Made by a program: the position numbers and the translations under genes. 64,000 nt of DNA from Caldicellulosiruptor owensensis OL (lineage in GTDB: Bacteria; Bacillota; Thermoanaerobacteria; Caldicellulosiruptorales; Caldicellulosiruptoraceae), in the NCBI RefSeq assembly GCF_000166335.1, contig NC_014657.1, forward strand, positions 2,152,501 to 2,216,500, given 5' to 3'. Each line of letters begins with the position of its first letter. The first letter of the stretch is position 1. Positions 35,331-44,825 of this stretch are shown one piece after another. Under the pieces are notes generated by a model. It was not told the DNA's origin, searched no databases, and saw nothing but the letters and a program-made list of their open reading frames with translations.

Positions 35331-38300
35331 TCAGTAGTTTACAAGCACAACAGATGGTACCAACTCTGATTTTGACAGGTCAAAATTGCTCTGAGGAACA
35401 AGTAACAAAACCCTGTCGCCAAATTGCGGCATTTGAGCTGTTAAGTTCCCTCCTGCGTCTATCAAAACTGCTTGGGTGGTGTCAAGGGTAAAACTTTTAT
35501 CAATTCTGTTCCATGTCTGGGTCATCATATCGTTGTACTGGACATTTAGAATCTTCATGTCCTTGCCAACCACGCCTGCAACAATGTATCCACCAAAACT
35601 CGTATCAATTATCACATTTGCGTACTTGCCATCGTGGATGATATATACACTCTTCCCTTTAAGATTCAATATCTCCTTAGGACTTTCAAGCCCATATACA
35701 TCACACAGAACTGTCTGTGTATCGTAAAAAAGAATTAGCTTGCTCGGAACATACTGCCATCCACGTTGACTATCCAAATATACATAATCCTTTACGCTGA
35801 TATATTCAAGCTCTGAAATCTCTTGTACCTGTCCGCGAACAAATACAGGTTTTGAGATGCCTTGTAGCTTCTTTGCAACAACAAGGCTGTCCTGGCTTGC
35901 AACACCAATTATTTCATCCCCAACCTTGAAGTTTGCAGGGGTCAAAAGTCCGTTTACAACGGTGTACGTTTTGCTTCCTATTGAATACCTATTTCCAGAT
36001 ACCACCACCGAATTTGAAGATGTCACGCTCACCTCACCCTGTATCTTTGTAAAAGTCCCTCTTGATATTGCCACAACGGTGTCCAACACTTCCTGTGAAA
36101 ACCTTTCTTTTGTCACAACTACAACTGGTAAGTTTTTCAGCTTTGAAAGTGGTGCAAGAAAACTTCCATCTAAAATGAATTTCAAATCAGATGGAATCTT
36201 AAAAGAAAGCCATGTGTACAGCGGTTCAAATGCATTGTTTCTTAAAATCTGGATGTCAGAAAGATATAAAACATCTCCATTGACCGTTCCTTTTGCGATG
36301 TAGATATTTTTTATATATTCATTTCCTGATACCTCTATCTTTCGGATGTATGCTGAGCTTCCATAAAAACTTCCTGTGAGCTTTACATACTGACCTGGTA
36401 GAATATCTTTCAAAGCTGCAGGCATACCACTTTTTACAATATCAACGTTGTCATTTATTTCATATGGTCCATATATTCTCCCATCGATATTGACAATTAT
36501 TTTTTGGGGAAGACCACTTGCAAGATTTCTTATAACATTTTCAATCTTTGCAAACTTCTGCTGTATATTAGAACTTGCTGTGACTGTGCGCACAAAATCA
36601 CCACTAAAATAGAGGAAAACAACATCGCCTGGCAAAAGGCTGTCTAAAGAAGCATTTTGACCATCCTTTTTAACTTTTAGCCCAAGCTTTTTTGAAAATC
36701 TGTAACTCTTCTTCATGCCATCTTGGTTGTAAATCTCTATATAGGCAAGGTTAGAATCTATTTCGTGCAAAATTCCTGAAACTGTATTCTCAGACTTCTC
36801 ATCAAAAGTAGTGCTCATATACTGAACATATCCACAAGCTGTACCTGCCAAAACTTTCATACCATCATAAAAATCATTTTTTGTAAGAACTCTTGAAAAA
36901 TCACCCTTGTCAATGTAGACTGTATCCGATGAAAGAAAATATTCTGTTAATACTCCATTTTGATTGAGAACAACCCTGTCACTTGTAATTCTTGCTATAA
37001 CTCCCTGTACTCTTGTTATTTGAGGACTGTCAAGCGAAACCAATGTAATAGCATCTGCTCTATTTTTTCGGACTTTGACCTGTACAAGATTTCCTGTATC
37101 CAGTTCGGAAAAGTTTAAGCTTTTGCCAGAGTTTTCATCATAGATTGTAGCTTTGGGATTTAAAGAAAGATTGTAAACTCTCCCATCCGAAAGTTTTACT
37201 GAAAAAGTCATTTTCTTTGTATCAATTTTTGAGATAGCACCTGTTATATTTTCCTCTCCTGGTCGTTGCAAAAGACTTGCAAGTACAACCTCGTTTTTGC
37301 CATTTATATAAAAGCTTGCATAGTCCCCTTTTTGAAAATAAGAAGAGCTGAACAAGTTGCTATCTGCTATTACTGCAAAGTCCTGCTTACCCGGAGTAAC
37401 CACAATGTTTAAGCTGTCTCCTCCCTCATTTTCACATACATAAATGACTTTACTACTGTTGAATTTTTGAATATCCTTTATCTCAAGTTTTACCTCTTTT
37501 ATCCTGTTTGTGCTCAAGATGTTATATTTTAAATTTCCAAGAACAAATGCCAGCTCTTCATACGTAATATAATCATCTGGATGAAGATAGCCATCAGACC
37601 TTCCAACGAGAGCACCATTTTTTAAAAGAGTATTTATTGAACTTAAAAACTTGCTCTCTATTTTATCATAATCAGGATAGGTCTTAGCCAAATTCTCATA
37701 AGAAATGGGTATTTTAAATGCTCTTACAACCCAGTAGCAAACTTCCTGACGGGTAGCAGGGGCAGAGCGCACAAAAATCAAATCGTCATATGAATATGGT
37801 CTTCCTTCATACACAGCTTTTGCAATGGTATTTTCATTTTTCTTTATAAGCTCCTCTGTCATCTTCTTATGTTCTTTTTCACTTGGCTGCACTTGCGCCA
37901 TCGCATCCTGATACTCTTTTTTGGACAAAATTTTTAAATCATATGCAAGCTGAATATATCCAAGATAAAGATAATTATATGGCTTTACAAGCTTTTGACC
38001 TGATGGTCTTTTAAGTTCCAGCTTTTCAGCTCTAACAAACGCATCCTGCTGTCTGCCTGCGCTATTTAAAATCACAGCCAGTGCCTCTTCCTTTGTTAGA
38101 GTATTAGAAGGATTTATCTTTGCTTTTCCAATTGTATTGAAAAATCCAAATGCTAACATAAACAAAAATGTTTCTCTTGAAAAAGCATTTTGAGGCAAAT
38201 TTATAATTTGGGTATTTTTTACTACATTATTGTAACTGCTGCTTGCTATATACTCCTGACCAGCTTGGATATTTACAGGAATGAGTATACAAAAAAATAA

Positions 38301-38363
38301 AATTAAAACTGCTATACTTCTTAATCTATATAGGCTAATTATTTTAAGTTTATTTCTTATCAT
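35331..38363 (-). CDS. Large S-layer homology domain protein, beta-rich
   Basis: The 1010-residue exported protein has a cationic N-terminus and hydrophobic helix at about 12-34, then an SLH-like N-terminal region (about 55-290: FSRETFLFMLAFGFF, LTKEEALAVILNSA, PDDYITYEELAFVLGNL). The remaining 700 residues consist of many short beta segments with repeated VIAxISTKxMTF-like and GDxV phrases, suggesting tandem small beta domains. It probably forms or decorates the cell surface. The binding function is unknown. ATG 38363 has GGGGG 9 nt upstream. It is the first of an SLH-SLH-ctpA unit. Confidence 0.85.
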   Translation of the reverse strand: MIRNKLKIISLYRLRSIAVLILFFCILIPVNIQAGQEYIASSSYNNVVKNTQIINLPQNAFSRETFLFMLAFGFFNTIGKAKINPSNTLTKEEALAVILNSAGRQQDAFVRAEKLELKRPSGQKLVKPYNYLYLGYIQLAYDLKILSKKEYQDAMAQVQPSEKEHKKMTEELIKKNENTIAKAVYEGRPYSYDDLIFVRSAPATRQEVCYWVVRAFKIPISYENLAKTYPDYDKIESKFLSSINTLLKNGALVGRSDGYLHPDDYITYEELAFVLGNLKYNILSTNRIKEVKLEIKDIQKFNSSKVIYVCENEGGDSLNIVVTPGKQDFAVIADSNLFSSSYFQKGDYASFYINGKNEVVLASLLQRPGEENITGAISKIDTKKMTFSVKLSDGRVYNLSLNPKATIYDENSGKSLNFSELDTGNLVQVKVRKNRADAITLVSLDSPQITRVQGVIARITSDRVVLNQNGVLTEYFLSSDTVYIDKGDFSRVLTKNDFYDGMKVLAGTACGYVQYMSTTFDEKSENTVSGILHEIDSNLAYIEIYNQDGMKKSYRFSKKLGLKVKKDGQNASLDSLLPGDVVFLYFSGDFVRTVTASSNIQQKFAKIENVIRNLASGLPQKIIVNIDGRIYGPYEINDNVDIVKSGMPAALKDILPGQYVKLTGSFYGSSAYIRKIEVSGNEYIKNIYIAKGTVNGDVLYLSDIQILRNNAFEPLYTWLSFKIPSDLKFILDGSFLAPLSKLKNLPVVVVTKERFSQEVLDTVVAISRGTFTKIQGEVSVTSSNSVVVSGNRYSIGSKTYTVVNGLLTPANFKVGDEIIGVASQDSLVVAKKLQGISKPVFVRGQVQEISELEYISVKDYVYLDSQRGWQYVPSKLILFYDTQTVLCDVYGLESPKEILNLKGKSVYIIHDGKYANVIIDTSFGGYIVAGVVGKDMKILNVQYNDMMTQTWNRIDKSFTLDTTQAVLIDAGGNLTAQMPQFGDRVLLLVPQSNFDLSKSELVPSVVLVNY

Positions 38364-38399
38364 GCTAAAAATCCCCCGCTTTAGCTTATAAATTCTGTC

Positions 38400-39386
38400 C
38401 TATAAGATATTATCGACAAAACTTTCTTTTTTCTCAAGAGAAGATGCAAGCTCTTCAAGAAACTCTAAAAGTTCTGCAGCATTATTCATTCTGTTAATTC
38501 TATCTCTTATCTTAGCAGCATTCTCAATTCCTTTTACAAAAAAGCTAAGGTGCTTTCTTGCTTCCAATACCGCCATTTTCTCGCCCTTTTCGCTGCAAAG
38601 CTGTCTGAAAAACTCAATCGCAACTCTTATCTTCATATGAGGCAAGACCTTAGTTTCAACATATCCCTTTTCAAAACCCTCTTTTATTTGTAGGAACACC
38701 CATGGGTTTCCAAGAGCTGCTCTTCCTATCATGATACTATCCGCACCTGTTACTTCATAAACTCTTTTTGCCGACTCAAAATCAGTTATATCACCATTTG
38801 CAACAACCGGAATTTTTACCTTTTCTTTTACCTTTCTTATTATTTCCCAGTCAGCTTTTCCAGAATAAAGCTGTGTCCTTGTTCTTCCATGAACTGTTAC
38901 AAAAGAGGCTCCGCTTTCTTGCAGGATGTATGCAAATTCAGGAGCATTAATACTTTCTTCATCAAATCCCTTTCGAATTTTGACAGAAACAGGTTTTCTG
39001 CTTACCTTTGCAATGCTTTCTACAATTCTTGATGCCAAAGAAGGATTTTTCATCAGAGCACATCCTTCACCACTTTTCACAAGCTTGGGAACAGGACAGC
39101 CCATGTTTATATCAATAAAATCATACTCAAACTCATCCTGCAATATCTTGACAGACTGTGCCATAACTTTAGGGTCGCTTCCAAAAATCTGAACACCTCT
39201 TATTTTCTCTTCCTGCGAAAATGAAATAAGCTCTTTTGTCTTTGTACTTCCAAGAACTAAAGCTTTGCTTGATACCATCTCTGTCACTGTAACATTTGCA
39301 CCAAACCTTGAGCAAAGTCTTCTGAAAACCTTGTCTGTAAATCCAGCCATAGGTGCTAAAAAGATTTTTCCTCTGATGTCAAACAT
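38400..39386 (-). CDS. dusB: tRNA-dihydrouridine synthase
   Basis: The 328-residue FMN enzyme reduces uridines in the tRNA D-loop. It starts with the Dus motif APMAGFTDKVFRRL and contains the catalytic Cys in NMGCPVPKLV, plus HGRTRTQLYSG and VVANGDIT. The length and sequence agree with the DusB branch of Firmicutes. GGAG is upstream of the ATG. It lies 36 bp upstream of the SLH gene and 9 bp downstream of the HEPN gene on the same strand. Confidence 0.95.
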   Translation of the reverse strand: MFDIRGKIFLAPMAGFTDKVFRRLCSRFGANVTVTEMVSSKALVLGSTKTKELISFSQEEKIRGVQIFGSDPKVMAQSVKILQDEFEYDFIDINMGCPVPKLVKSGEGCALMKNPSLASRIVESIAKVSRKPVSVKIRKGFDEESINAPEFAYILQESGASFVTVHGRTRTQLYSGKADWEIIRKVKEKVKIPVVANGDITDFESAKRVYEVTGADSIMIGRAALGNPWVFLQIKEGFEKGYVETKVLPHMKIRVAIEFFRQLCSEKGEKMAVLEARKHLSFFVKGIENAAKIRDRINRMNNAAELLEFLEELASSLEKKESFVDNIL

Positions 39387-39395
39387 CTTTAATTG

Positions 39396-39818
39396 TCAAC
39401 TCCTTTTTTGCAGAAAATTCAGCACAGCATCTTTAAATTCTAAAAAATCAGATAAATTTTTTTCAATTATATTTTTGAGAATCTCAAGATTAATAGCTTG
39501 ATAATCATGCACTACAATATTTCTAAAACCCACCATGGCTTTCAGTCTTTTGGCCAACTCTTTTGACACAATATTTTTTTCCTCTAACAAATCGAAAGCT
39601 TCTCTGCTGCTTTGCGGAACTCCAAATTTAAAAACTGCGCACAGGTGTATTGCAATATCTATTGCTGCTTCTATAGCTCTTTGAAGATTTAAAATAATTG
39701 AGTCTTGTTTTGTGTAATTGAGAAGATTTTTAGGATTTTGCTCATATTCTTCATCTATTCTCTTTAAACATCTTTCAATGACCTGTATCTTGTTTACAAT
39801 TATATCATCTATTATCAT
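39396..39818 (-). CDS. hepT: HEPN-family toxin-like protein (HepT / DUF86)
   Basis: The 140-residue helical protein (ATG 39818, with AAAGGG 8 nt upstream) carries the HEPN RNase motif R-x4-H-x-Y in GFRNIVVHDYQ and the DUF86 pattern AIDIAIHLC. By family knowledge HepT is an RNase toxin neutralised by its MNT partner, which adenylylates the Tyr near the motif. The gene overlaps the MNT gene by 14 bp, the classical arrangement. The key Arg, His and Tyr are all present, so it looks active. Confidence 0.9.
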   Translation of the reverse strand: MIIDDIIVNKIQVIERCLKRIDEEYEQNPKNLLNYTKQDSIILNLQRAIEAAIDIAIHLCAVFKFGVPQSSREAFDLLEEKNIVSKELAKRLKAMVGFRNIVVHDYQAINLEILKNIIEKNLSDFLEFKDAVLNFLQKRS

Positions 39819-40239
39819 TTCTTTCACCCTTTGAATATATACTCATCCCAAAAAAGCTTTTTAAAACAACATCTCTCTCCTCGTTTAAAAGTGCATATTC
39901 TTTCAAAGCCCTCATAAAAAACAAATTTTTTCTTTTCTCATCCTCGCAATATATTACCTCTCCCGTGCCGACAATCTGGGCTTTTAGCACAGTGGAAGCC
40001 TTTTTTAAATCAATCAAATCTATATCTCTGTTTAAAACATCTGCAATTTCTTGAGAAACCCAGAACCTCTCAACGTTTGATATTTCTTTATCAGAAAGAT
40101 ATGCAATGTCAATATCGCTATCTTTTCTAAAATTCCCCTTAACAAGAGAACCAAACAGAATTATAAGCCAGGGTGATATTTCTCTTTTTAAAATATCCAC
40201 AACTACCTTTTTTATTTCCTGAATGTTAATCTCATACAT
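39805..40239 (-). CDS. mntA: MNT-type nucleotidyltransferase antitoxin
   Basis: The 144-residue protein has the minimal nucleotidyltransferase motif FGSLVKGNFRKDSDIDIAYL (GS-x10-DxD), with Asp residues for metal binding. Paired MNT proteins act as antitoxins by transferring AMP onto HEPN toxins (family knowledge). It begins at ATG 40239 with AAGG upstream and precedes hepT. Confidence 0.9.
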   Translation of the reverse strand: MYEINIQEIKKVVVDILKREISPWLIILFGSLVKGNFRKDSDIDIAYLSDKEISNVERFWVSQEIADVLNRDIDLIDLKKASTVLKAQIVGTGEVIYCEDEKRKNLFFMRALKEYALLNEERDVVLKSFFGMSIYSKGERNDNR

Positions 40240-40346
40240 GATTTTTTACCTTCTTTTTTCAAAAACTTTTTGTAGTAACCGACTTACAACAATATTTTAC
40301 CACACTTCAACCTTTATAAGCTCACTATTTTATCAAGACTATCATT

Positions 40347-41051
40347 TTATGAACACCCAAGAAGTTTTCCAACAAAAACTAAAAACAGCATGTGAAGAGG
40401 ATAGAACCAGTAAAAAAAGTATTTATTGAGTTTAAATTCAAAGTCGACCGGAAGCATTCTCACAAAAAATATCAATACCACACTCAAAATAGAATATACC
40501 TGAAGCTGCCAGCCCATAAAGTGTGTGACAATTAATGTAAGAATTGAAAATCCAATAAGCTGCAAAATGGGTTTTTCGTATAAAAAATAAAACAGTAATA
40601 TTGTTAAGACGCCATAAATTCCATAGTCCATTGAAATAAAGTATGATATAGCAAGTGGAATAATCACCAGTGGATACCACTTTCTTTTGAAAAAATAAAG
40701 ACAAAGCGCTGCAAAAAAGAAGGTCGCAATAACATTCAGCTCTCCATCACCTGTCATAAGATAAAAAGGATACTGGGATATGATAGCAAATATTAAAAGT
40801 CTTTTTAAGTACCTTTTATGGTCAGATGTGTGCCAGAACCCCACTGCAACTTGATAGGCAAAGATGGGAAAAGCAATGCGACCAATTATCCGCAGCAAGG
40901 GTTTTTGTGGAAAATATAAAAATCCTGTATGGTCAATAAACATGGTTATACATGCTACGAGTTTTAATAAATTAGACTTTGACTTTGTAAGGTCTTTTGA
41001 ATATACAGAAAAAAAGGGTATTGATTTAAGTTTCAATACTAACTTTTCCAC
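40347..41051 (-). CDS. TraX-family membrane protein
   Basis: The 234-residue protein has about seven hydrophobic helices. It contains the TraX family strings CITMFIDHTGFLY, RIIGRIAFPIFAYQVAVGF, KRLLIFAIISQYPFYL and YWFYPLHMLFL. TraX is the F-pilin acetylase in conjugative plasmids. Chromosomal relatives are common in Firmicutes and are probably O- or N-acyltransferases of the envelope (family knowledge). It starts at GTG 41051 with AAGGAG 10 nt upstream. No conjugation genes are nearby. Confidence 0.88.
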   Translation of the reverse strand: MEKLVLKLKSIPFFSVYSKDLTKSKSNLLKLVACITMFIDHTGFLYFPQKPLLRIIGRIAFPIFAYQVAVGFWHTSDHKRYLKRLLIFAIISQYPFYLMTGDGELNVIATFFFAALCLYFFKRKWYPLVIIPLAISYFISMDYGIYGVLTILLFYFLYEKPILQLIGFSILTLIVTHFMGWQLQVYSILSVVLIFFVRMLPVDFEFKLNKYFFYWFYPLHMLFLVFVGKLLGCS

Positions 41052-41163
41052 AGAATATCTTCTCCTTCCATGAAAAATGTGGTGATTGATTTATATATTT
41101 CTACCATGAGGGTTTAAAACCCTTTTTATTCTGAAATATTGAAAGCACTATTGCAACAATTTT

Positions 41164-41192
41164 GGGGCTACCCTCCATTTTCGGATAGCCCC
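41164..41192 (-). repeat. Hairpin GGGGCTA-N15-TAGCCCC after the ABC permease gene
   Basis: The arms at 41164-41170 and 41186-41192 extend inward with GG/CC pairing. There is no T-run on either strand, so terminator function is uncertain. The sequence resembles the ends at 26972 and 50648. Confidence 0.5.
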
Positions 41193-41219
41193 TCGGTAAA
41201 ACATATTTTTGAAAAATCT

Positions 41220-42395
41220 CTATGCCAAAATATCCTTATTTTTAAAACTCAACAATGCTGTTGCTATAGGAATAGTAAGATATACGACAATTACCATTAT
41301 GCTGAACCATGGGTTTATGAAACTAATACTTAATTCAGCTGAAATATCATTAGTAATTATTTTTAAAGGATCAAGATAAGAATAAAGAAGCATCATATTC
41401 AAATATTTAAGAACAGGAACTGCTTGGGAGATTGGTGAGATCAAAAAATAAATTCCATAAACCACAATAAAACTTAGAATATTTGCCAATGAATTGCTCT
41501 TGCAAAGAGTAGAAATAAATACGCTCAGTGCACAACATGCAGCAATTATTAACGCCTGAAGTAAAAGGGCTAAAATTAAAAATTTCCCCAGTGTTATAAT
41601 ATATGAACTACCATATACAGGTATTACTGCCTCTCCAACCTTTTTATAAATTGTTCCAATTACTACTGGATATTTTAAGTTAGTGAAACCATAAATTATT
41701 CCAGTTACTATATATACTAAAACTTCTAAGATCAAAATTAGCCCTTCGCTGACAATTAAAGCTGCTAAAAACTTTGACAAAACAATGCTGTTTCGTGGTA
41801 TTGGTTGTGAGGCTAATATCCTTATAGTCTTCTGTGAAAATTCGTTTGACATTATATCTGAACTTAATAAAAATACTATCAAAGGCATCATAAATATAAT
41901 CATGCCTAAGAAAAGTATCATCACATTAAAATTATTCAAATCTGTAAGACTCAGTGGCTTTAGATTGTGTGAAAGATAGTATTCGTCTTCTATAATTTTT
42001 TTTCGATAATTTTCTTTTGAGTCAGAAAAGCTCAAATCAAGCGCCTGGTTCATCTTGATTTTAAGTTCTTTGATTTCTTTTTTTAAATTTTCTCGCCAAT
42101 CATTCGACTTACTTGACAGAGCACTTTTCCACTGGGCAAGCTGTTGTTCAAGTTCATATATTTGTCTATCAAGCTTTTGCTTTTTCGCTTCATCTTTTAT
42201 TTTTGATTTTTCTTTTTGAAATTGTCTAATTGTCTTTTGTAATGCTCTTATTTCCTCTTCTGGCTGAATTGATTTAATATAAGCAATGCTCCCCCAAACA
42301 CCAACTATCGCAGAAGCAATTATAATAAGGATAGCAATAAAAATCTTCTTCCTGTAAAAAAGTTTTATAAGCTCATTTTTTATAAGGGCTAACAT
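41220..42395 (-). CDS. ABC-2 type permease with extracellular coiled coil
   Basis: The 391-residue membrane protein has a first helix near 18-38, then a charged coiled-coil stretch of about 90 residues (EEIRALQKTIRQFQKEKSKI and onward), and five to six helices in the C-terminal half. This is the ABC2 membrane fold with a long loop between helices 1 and 2. It pairs with the ATPase gene 11 bp upstream. Substrate unknown; export or sensing of envelope stress is possible. GGAGGG lies 6 nt before the ATG. Confidence 0.88.
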   Translation of the reverse strand: MLALIKNELIKLFYRKKIFIAILIIIASAIVGVWGSIAYIKSIQPEEEIRALQKTIRQFQKEKSKIKDEAKKQKLDRQIYELEQQLAQWKSALSSKSNDWRENLKKEIKELKIKMNQALDLSFSDSKENYRKKIIEDEYYLSHNLKPLSLTDLNNFNVMILFLGMIIFMMPLIVFLLSSDIMSNEFSQKTIRILASQPIPRNSIVLSKFLAALIVSEGLILILEVLVYIVTGIIYGFTNLKYPVVIGTIYKKVGEAVIPVYGSSYIITLGKFLILALLLQALIIAACCALSVFISTLCKSNSLANILSFIVVYGIYFLISPISQAVPVLKYLNMMLLYSYLDPLKIITNDISAELSISFINPWFSIMVIVVYLTIPIATALLSFKNKDILA

Positions 42396-42406
42396 CTTAT
42401 ACCCTC

Positions 42407-43327
42407 CTAATTCTGGTATATTTTTATATATTTGTCCTCGAGAGATTCTACTTTTTCGTAAAAATCCTTTATATTAACTCCATTTTGAAAGAGGAAATTC
42501 AAAAATGCCACCTTTTTACTTCTGTCAAGTTCTAACTCAATACTGCTTTCTTTTACTTCCAAAATTTTTGCACCTTCAAAGCAAGATATTACTTCTGTAG
42601 CTTTTGCCACCACATCATTTGTATTTCGGTCTTCATTTAATACCAGAACAAACTTCACATTTTCGATGAAACTGCTGTCTATGTTTTCAATCATCTCTAT
42701 CTTTCCTTCTTTAATAAACACCACTTTATCGCAAATTTCTTGAATCTCAAATAGATTGTGAGATGATATAAATATCGTTACCTTTTTATCATTTGCAAGG
42801 TTCTTCAAAAGATTTCTTAACTCAATAATACCACTTGGATCAAGGCCATTTGTCGGCTCATCTAAGATCAGAAGCTTTGGATCTGCCAAAATTGCCATCG
42901 CTAAAGCAAGCCTCTGCTTCATTCCAAGCGAATACTTTTTTGCCTTTTCTTTGAGTGCATAGTCAATACCAACAAGTTTTGCAGCTTCAATTATTTTTGA
43001 CCTCGGAATGTTTGAAATTCTTGCAAGCTGAGCTAAATTTTCAAAGCCTGTTAGATATTCATAAAGCTCGGGGTTTTCTATTATACATCCAATAAACTTT
43101 AATGCCATTTCTCTTTCATGTACAATGTCATACCCAAAAATCTTAATCTGCCCACTATCTGGCTTTATAAGCCCTGTTATCATTTTAATAGTGGTGGTTT
43201 TACCAGCTCCATTTGGTCCCACAAATCCTACAATTCGACCTTCTTCAATATCAAACGAAATCCCTTTTATCACCTCCTTTTTCCCAAATCTTTTGTAGAC
43301 TGAAATTACCTCAAGAGCTTTCTTCAC
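42407..43327 (-). CDS. ABC transporter ATP-binding protein
   Basis: The 306-residue ATPase of the CcmA/drug-efflux type has Walker A GPNGAGKTT, signature YSLGMKQRLALA, Walker B LLILDEPTNGLD and an H-loop SSHNL. A C-terminal extension of about 90 residues is typical of this subgroup. GTG 43327 has GGAGG at 9 nt. It energises the following permease. Confidence 0.94.
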   Translation of the reverse strand: MKKALEVISVYKRFGKKEVIKGISFDIEEGRIVGFVGPNGAGKTTTIKMITGLIKPDSGQIKIFGYDIVHEREMALKFIGCIIENPELYEYLTGFENLAQLARISNIPRSKIIEAAKLVGIDYALKEKAKKYSLGMKQRLALAMAILADPKLLILDEPTNGLDPSGIIELRNLLKNLANDKKVTIFISSHNLFEIQEICDKVVFIKEGKIEMIENIDSSFIENVKFVLVLNEDRNTNDVVAKATEVISCFEGAKILEVKESSIELELDRSKKVAFLNFLFQNGVNIKDFYEKVESLEDKYIKIYQN

Positions 43328-43366
43328 ACTAAAGCACCTCCGAATTTTTCTTCTTTTAGAAGTTTT

Positions 43367-44086
43367 TTATATCTCAAGCTTTTTGTCAAAAAGCTTGATA
43401 GCTCCATATAAACATAAAAGGGTAAGCCCAGCTATCAAGGCAATATTAATAAATTCTCTTAAAATACTTGGAATATGTGAAGAAAAGCTCTGATTTATGT
43501 TGATAAGTATACCAATAATTAATAACAGGACGTATGCACTCAAAATATATTCGACGATGGACGTTACTTTATATAAAACATTTGGGAGAAATTCTTTCAG
43601 GACTGTGAGATTGAAGATTATTAAAAAGTAAATTGCTGCAATTGCAAAAGAAACATAGAACAAAACTACAATTATATCAAATAGTGTCTCTATCTTCTGA
43701 GTAAAGAGATTCTTTATTAACAAAATAATCTCACTTTTGTATTGCCTTCTTGCGAGATTTGTAATCATCTCGGATAAAAACACAACTATGAAGAAAAGAA
43801 TTGTATCTGAAAATACTCTGATAAATTTAGTAAGAACAAACGTCTTACCATCAATCTTAGGTGATGCAAAAATTAAATATCTTTGCTGCGAGGCAATCTC
43901 ACTTGCAAATGTTGAAAGATGATAAATACAGATACCTATCAAAAAAATAATGCAAAAATCTCCAAGTGACAATTCTCCAGAGACAAAGTCTTTCCAAAAA
44001 AATATATACAACCCAGCAAGTAATCCTAAGGCTGAATAATTTTTGAAGCGTTTTTTGTAATCAAAAATGAGAAATTTGATAATCAT
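43367..44086 (-). CDS. Membrane protein, probable ABC permease subunit
   Basis: The 239-residue protein has about six helices, starting IIKFLIFDYKKRFKNYS. It resembles the ABC-2 type membrane subunits of ytr-like operons. There is no enzymatic motif. Its place between two ABC modules in one operon suggests that it and the next gene form the channel for the ATPase at 44822. Confidence 0.75.
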   Translation of the reverse strand: MIIKFLIFDYKKRFKNYSALGLLAGLYIFFWKDFVSGELSLGDFCIIFLIGICIYHLSTFASEIASQQRYLIFASPKIDGKTFVLTKFIRVFSDTILFFIVVFLSEMITNLARRQYKSEIILLIKNLFTQKIETLFDIIVVLFYVSFAIAAIYFLIIFNLTVLKEFLPNVLYKVTSIVEYILSAYVLLLIIGILININQSFSSHIPSILREFINIALIAGLTLLCLYGAIKLFDKKLEI

Positions 44087-44120
44087 TTAAAAGCGATAAC
44101 CTCCTTTGCTACTAATATTT

Positions 44121-44825
44121 TCAAGTATCCAATCCTTTTTTCAGCATTTTCAAGTTAAATATAATCAATGCAGTAAATATCAAAAAATTAGTTAAAAACA
44201 AGCAGGTTAACTTTATAGAATCGCTTAAATTGGTTCTTGCTATAAATTCAGATAAACTTATGTGAAAGTATGCAAGCAATATAAATACTAAGCTCATATA
44301 TGAACCCCACTGAGAAAAGTTCTTCAATGTATTCCAATAGACAATTCCTGTAAGATACCAAAAATATACTGCACTAAAAAAGAATATAGATATAACAATT
44401 AAATAAAAGTCATCGACATCAACTTTCTTTATCACCAAAGTGAGAAGAGAAATATACTTTTCCGGAGTCATAACAATAGCTCCAAGCAAGTTAAACCAAA
44501 TCGAAAAAAGGAAAAGGTCTAAAATAAGATAAAATATTTCTCCAAACAATAAGACCTCTGGTTTTAACTTACAAGAAGATAAGAGCAAAAATCTTTCTGA
44601 ACTTTTAAACATCTTATTCCATCTTACAAGATGATACACTATTGCACTCATCAATGAAATAATCCACAATAGCCATAACACAGCTATTTTTGGCATTTCT
44701 TCAGGTTGAACTTTAACATTTTCTGAGTAATAGGCCCACACTCCAATAAAAGTTACACCCAAAGTATAGAAAATATAAAAATGAATTCCATTCTTGTACT
44801 GATATCTCAAAAATTTTGTTATCAT
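44121..44825 (-). CDS. Membrane protein, probable ABC permease subunit
   Basis: The 234-residue protein has about six helices. The N-terminus ITKFLRYQYKNGIHF parallels that of the following gene, suggesting an old duplication. Its ATG overlaps the stop of the upstream ATPase by 4 bp (ATGA), so the two are translationally coupled. Confidence 0.78.
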   Translation of the reverse strand: MITKFLRYQYKNGIHFYIFYTLGVTFIGVWAYYSENVKVQPEEMPKIAVLWLLWIISLMSAIVYHLVRWNKMFKSSERFLLLSSCKLKPEVLLFGEIFYLILDLFLFSIWFNLLGAIVMTPEKYISLLTLVIKKVDVDDFYLIVISIFFFSAVYFWYLTGIVYWNTLKNFSQWGSYMSLVFILLAYFHISLSEFIARTNLSDSIKLTCLFLTNFLIFTALIIFNLKMLKKGLDT

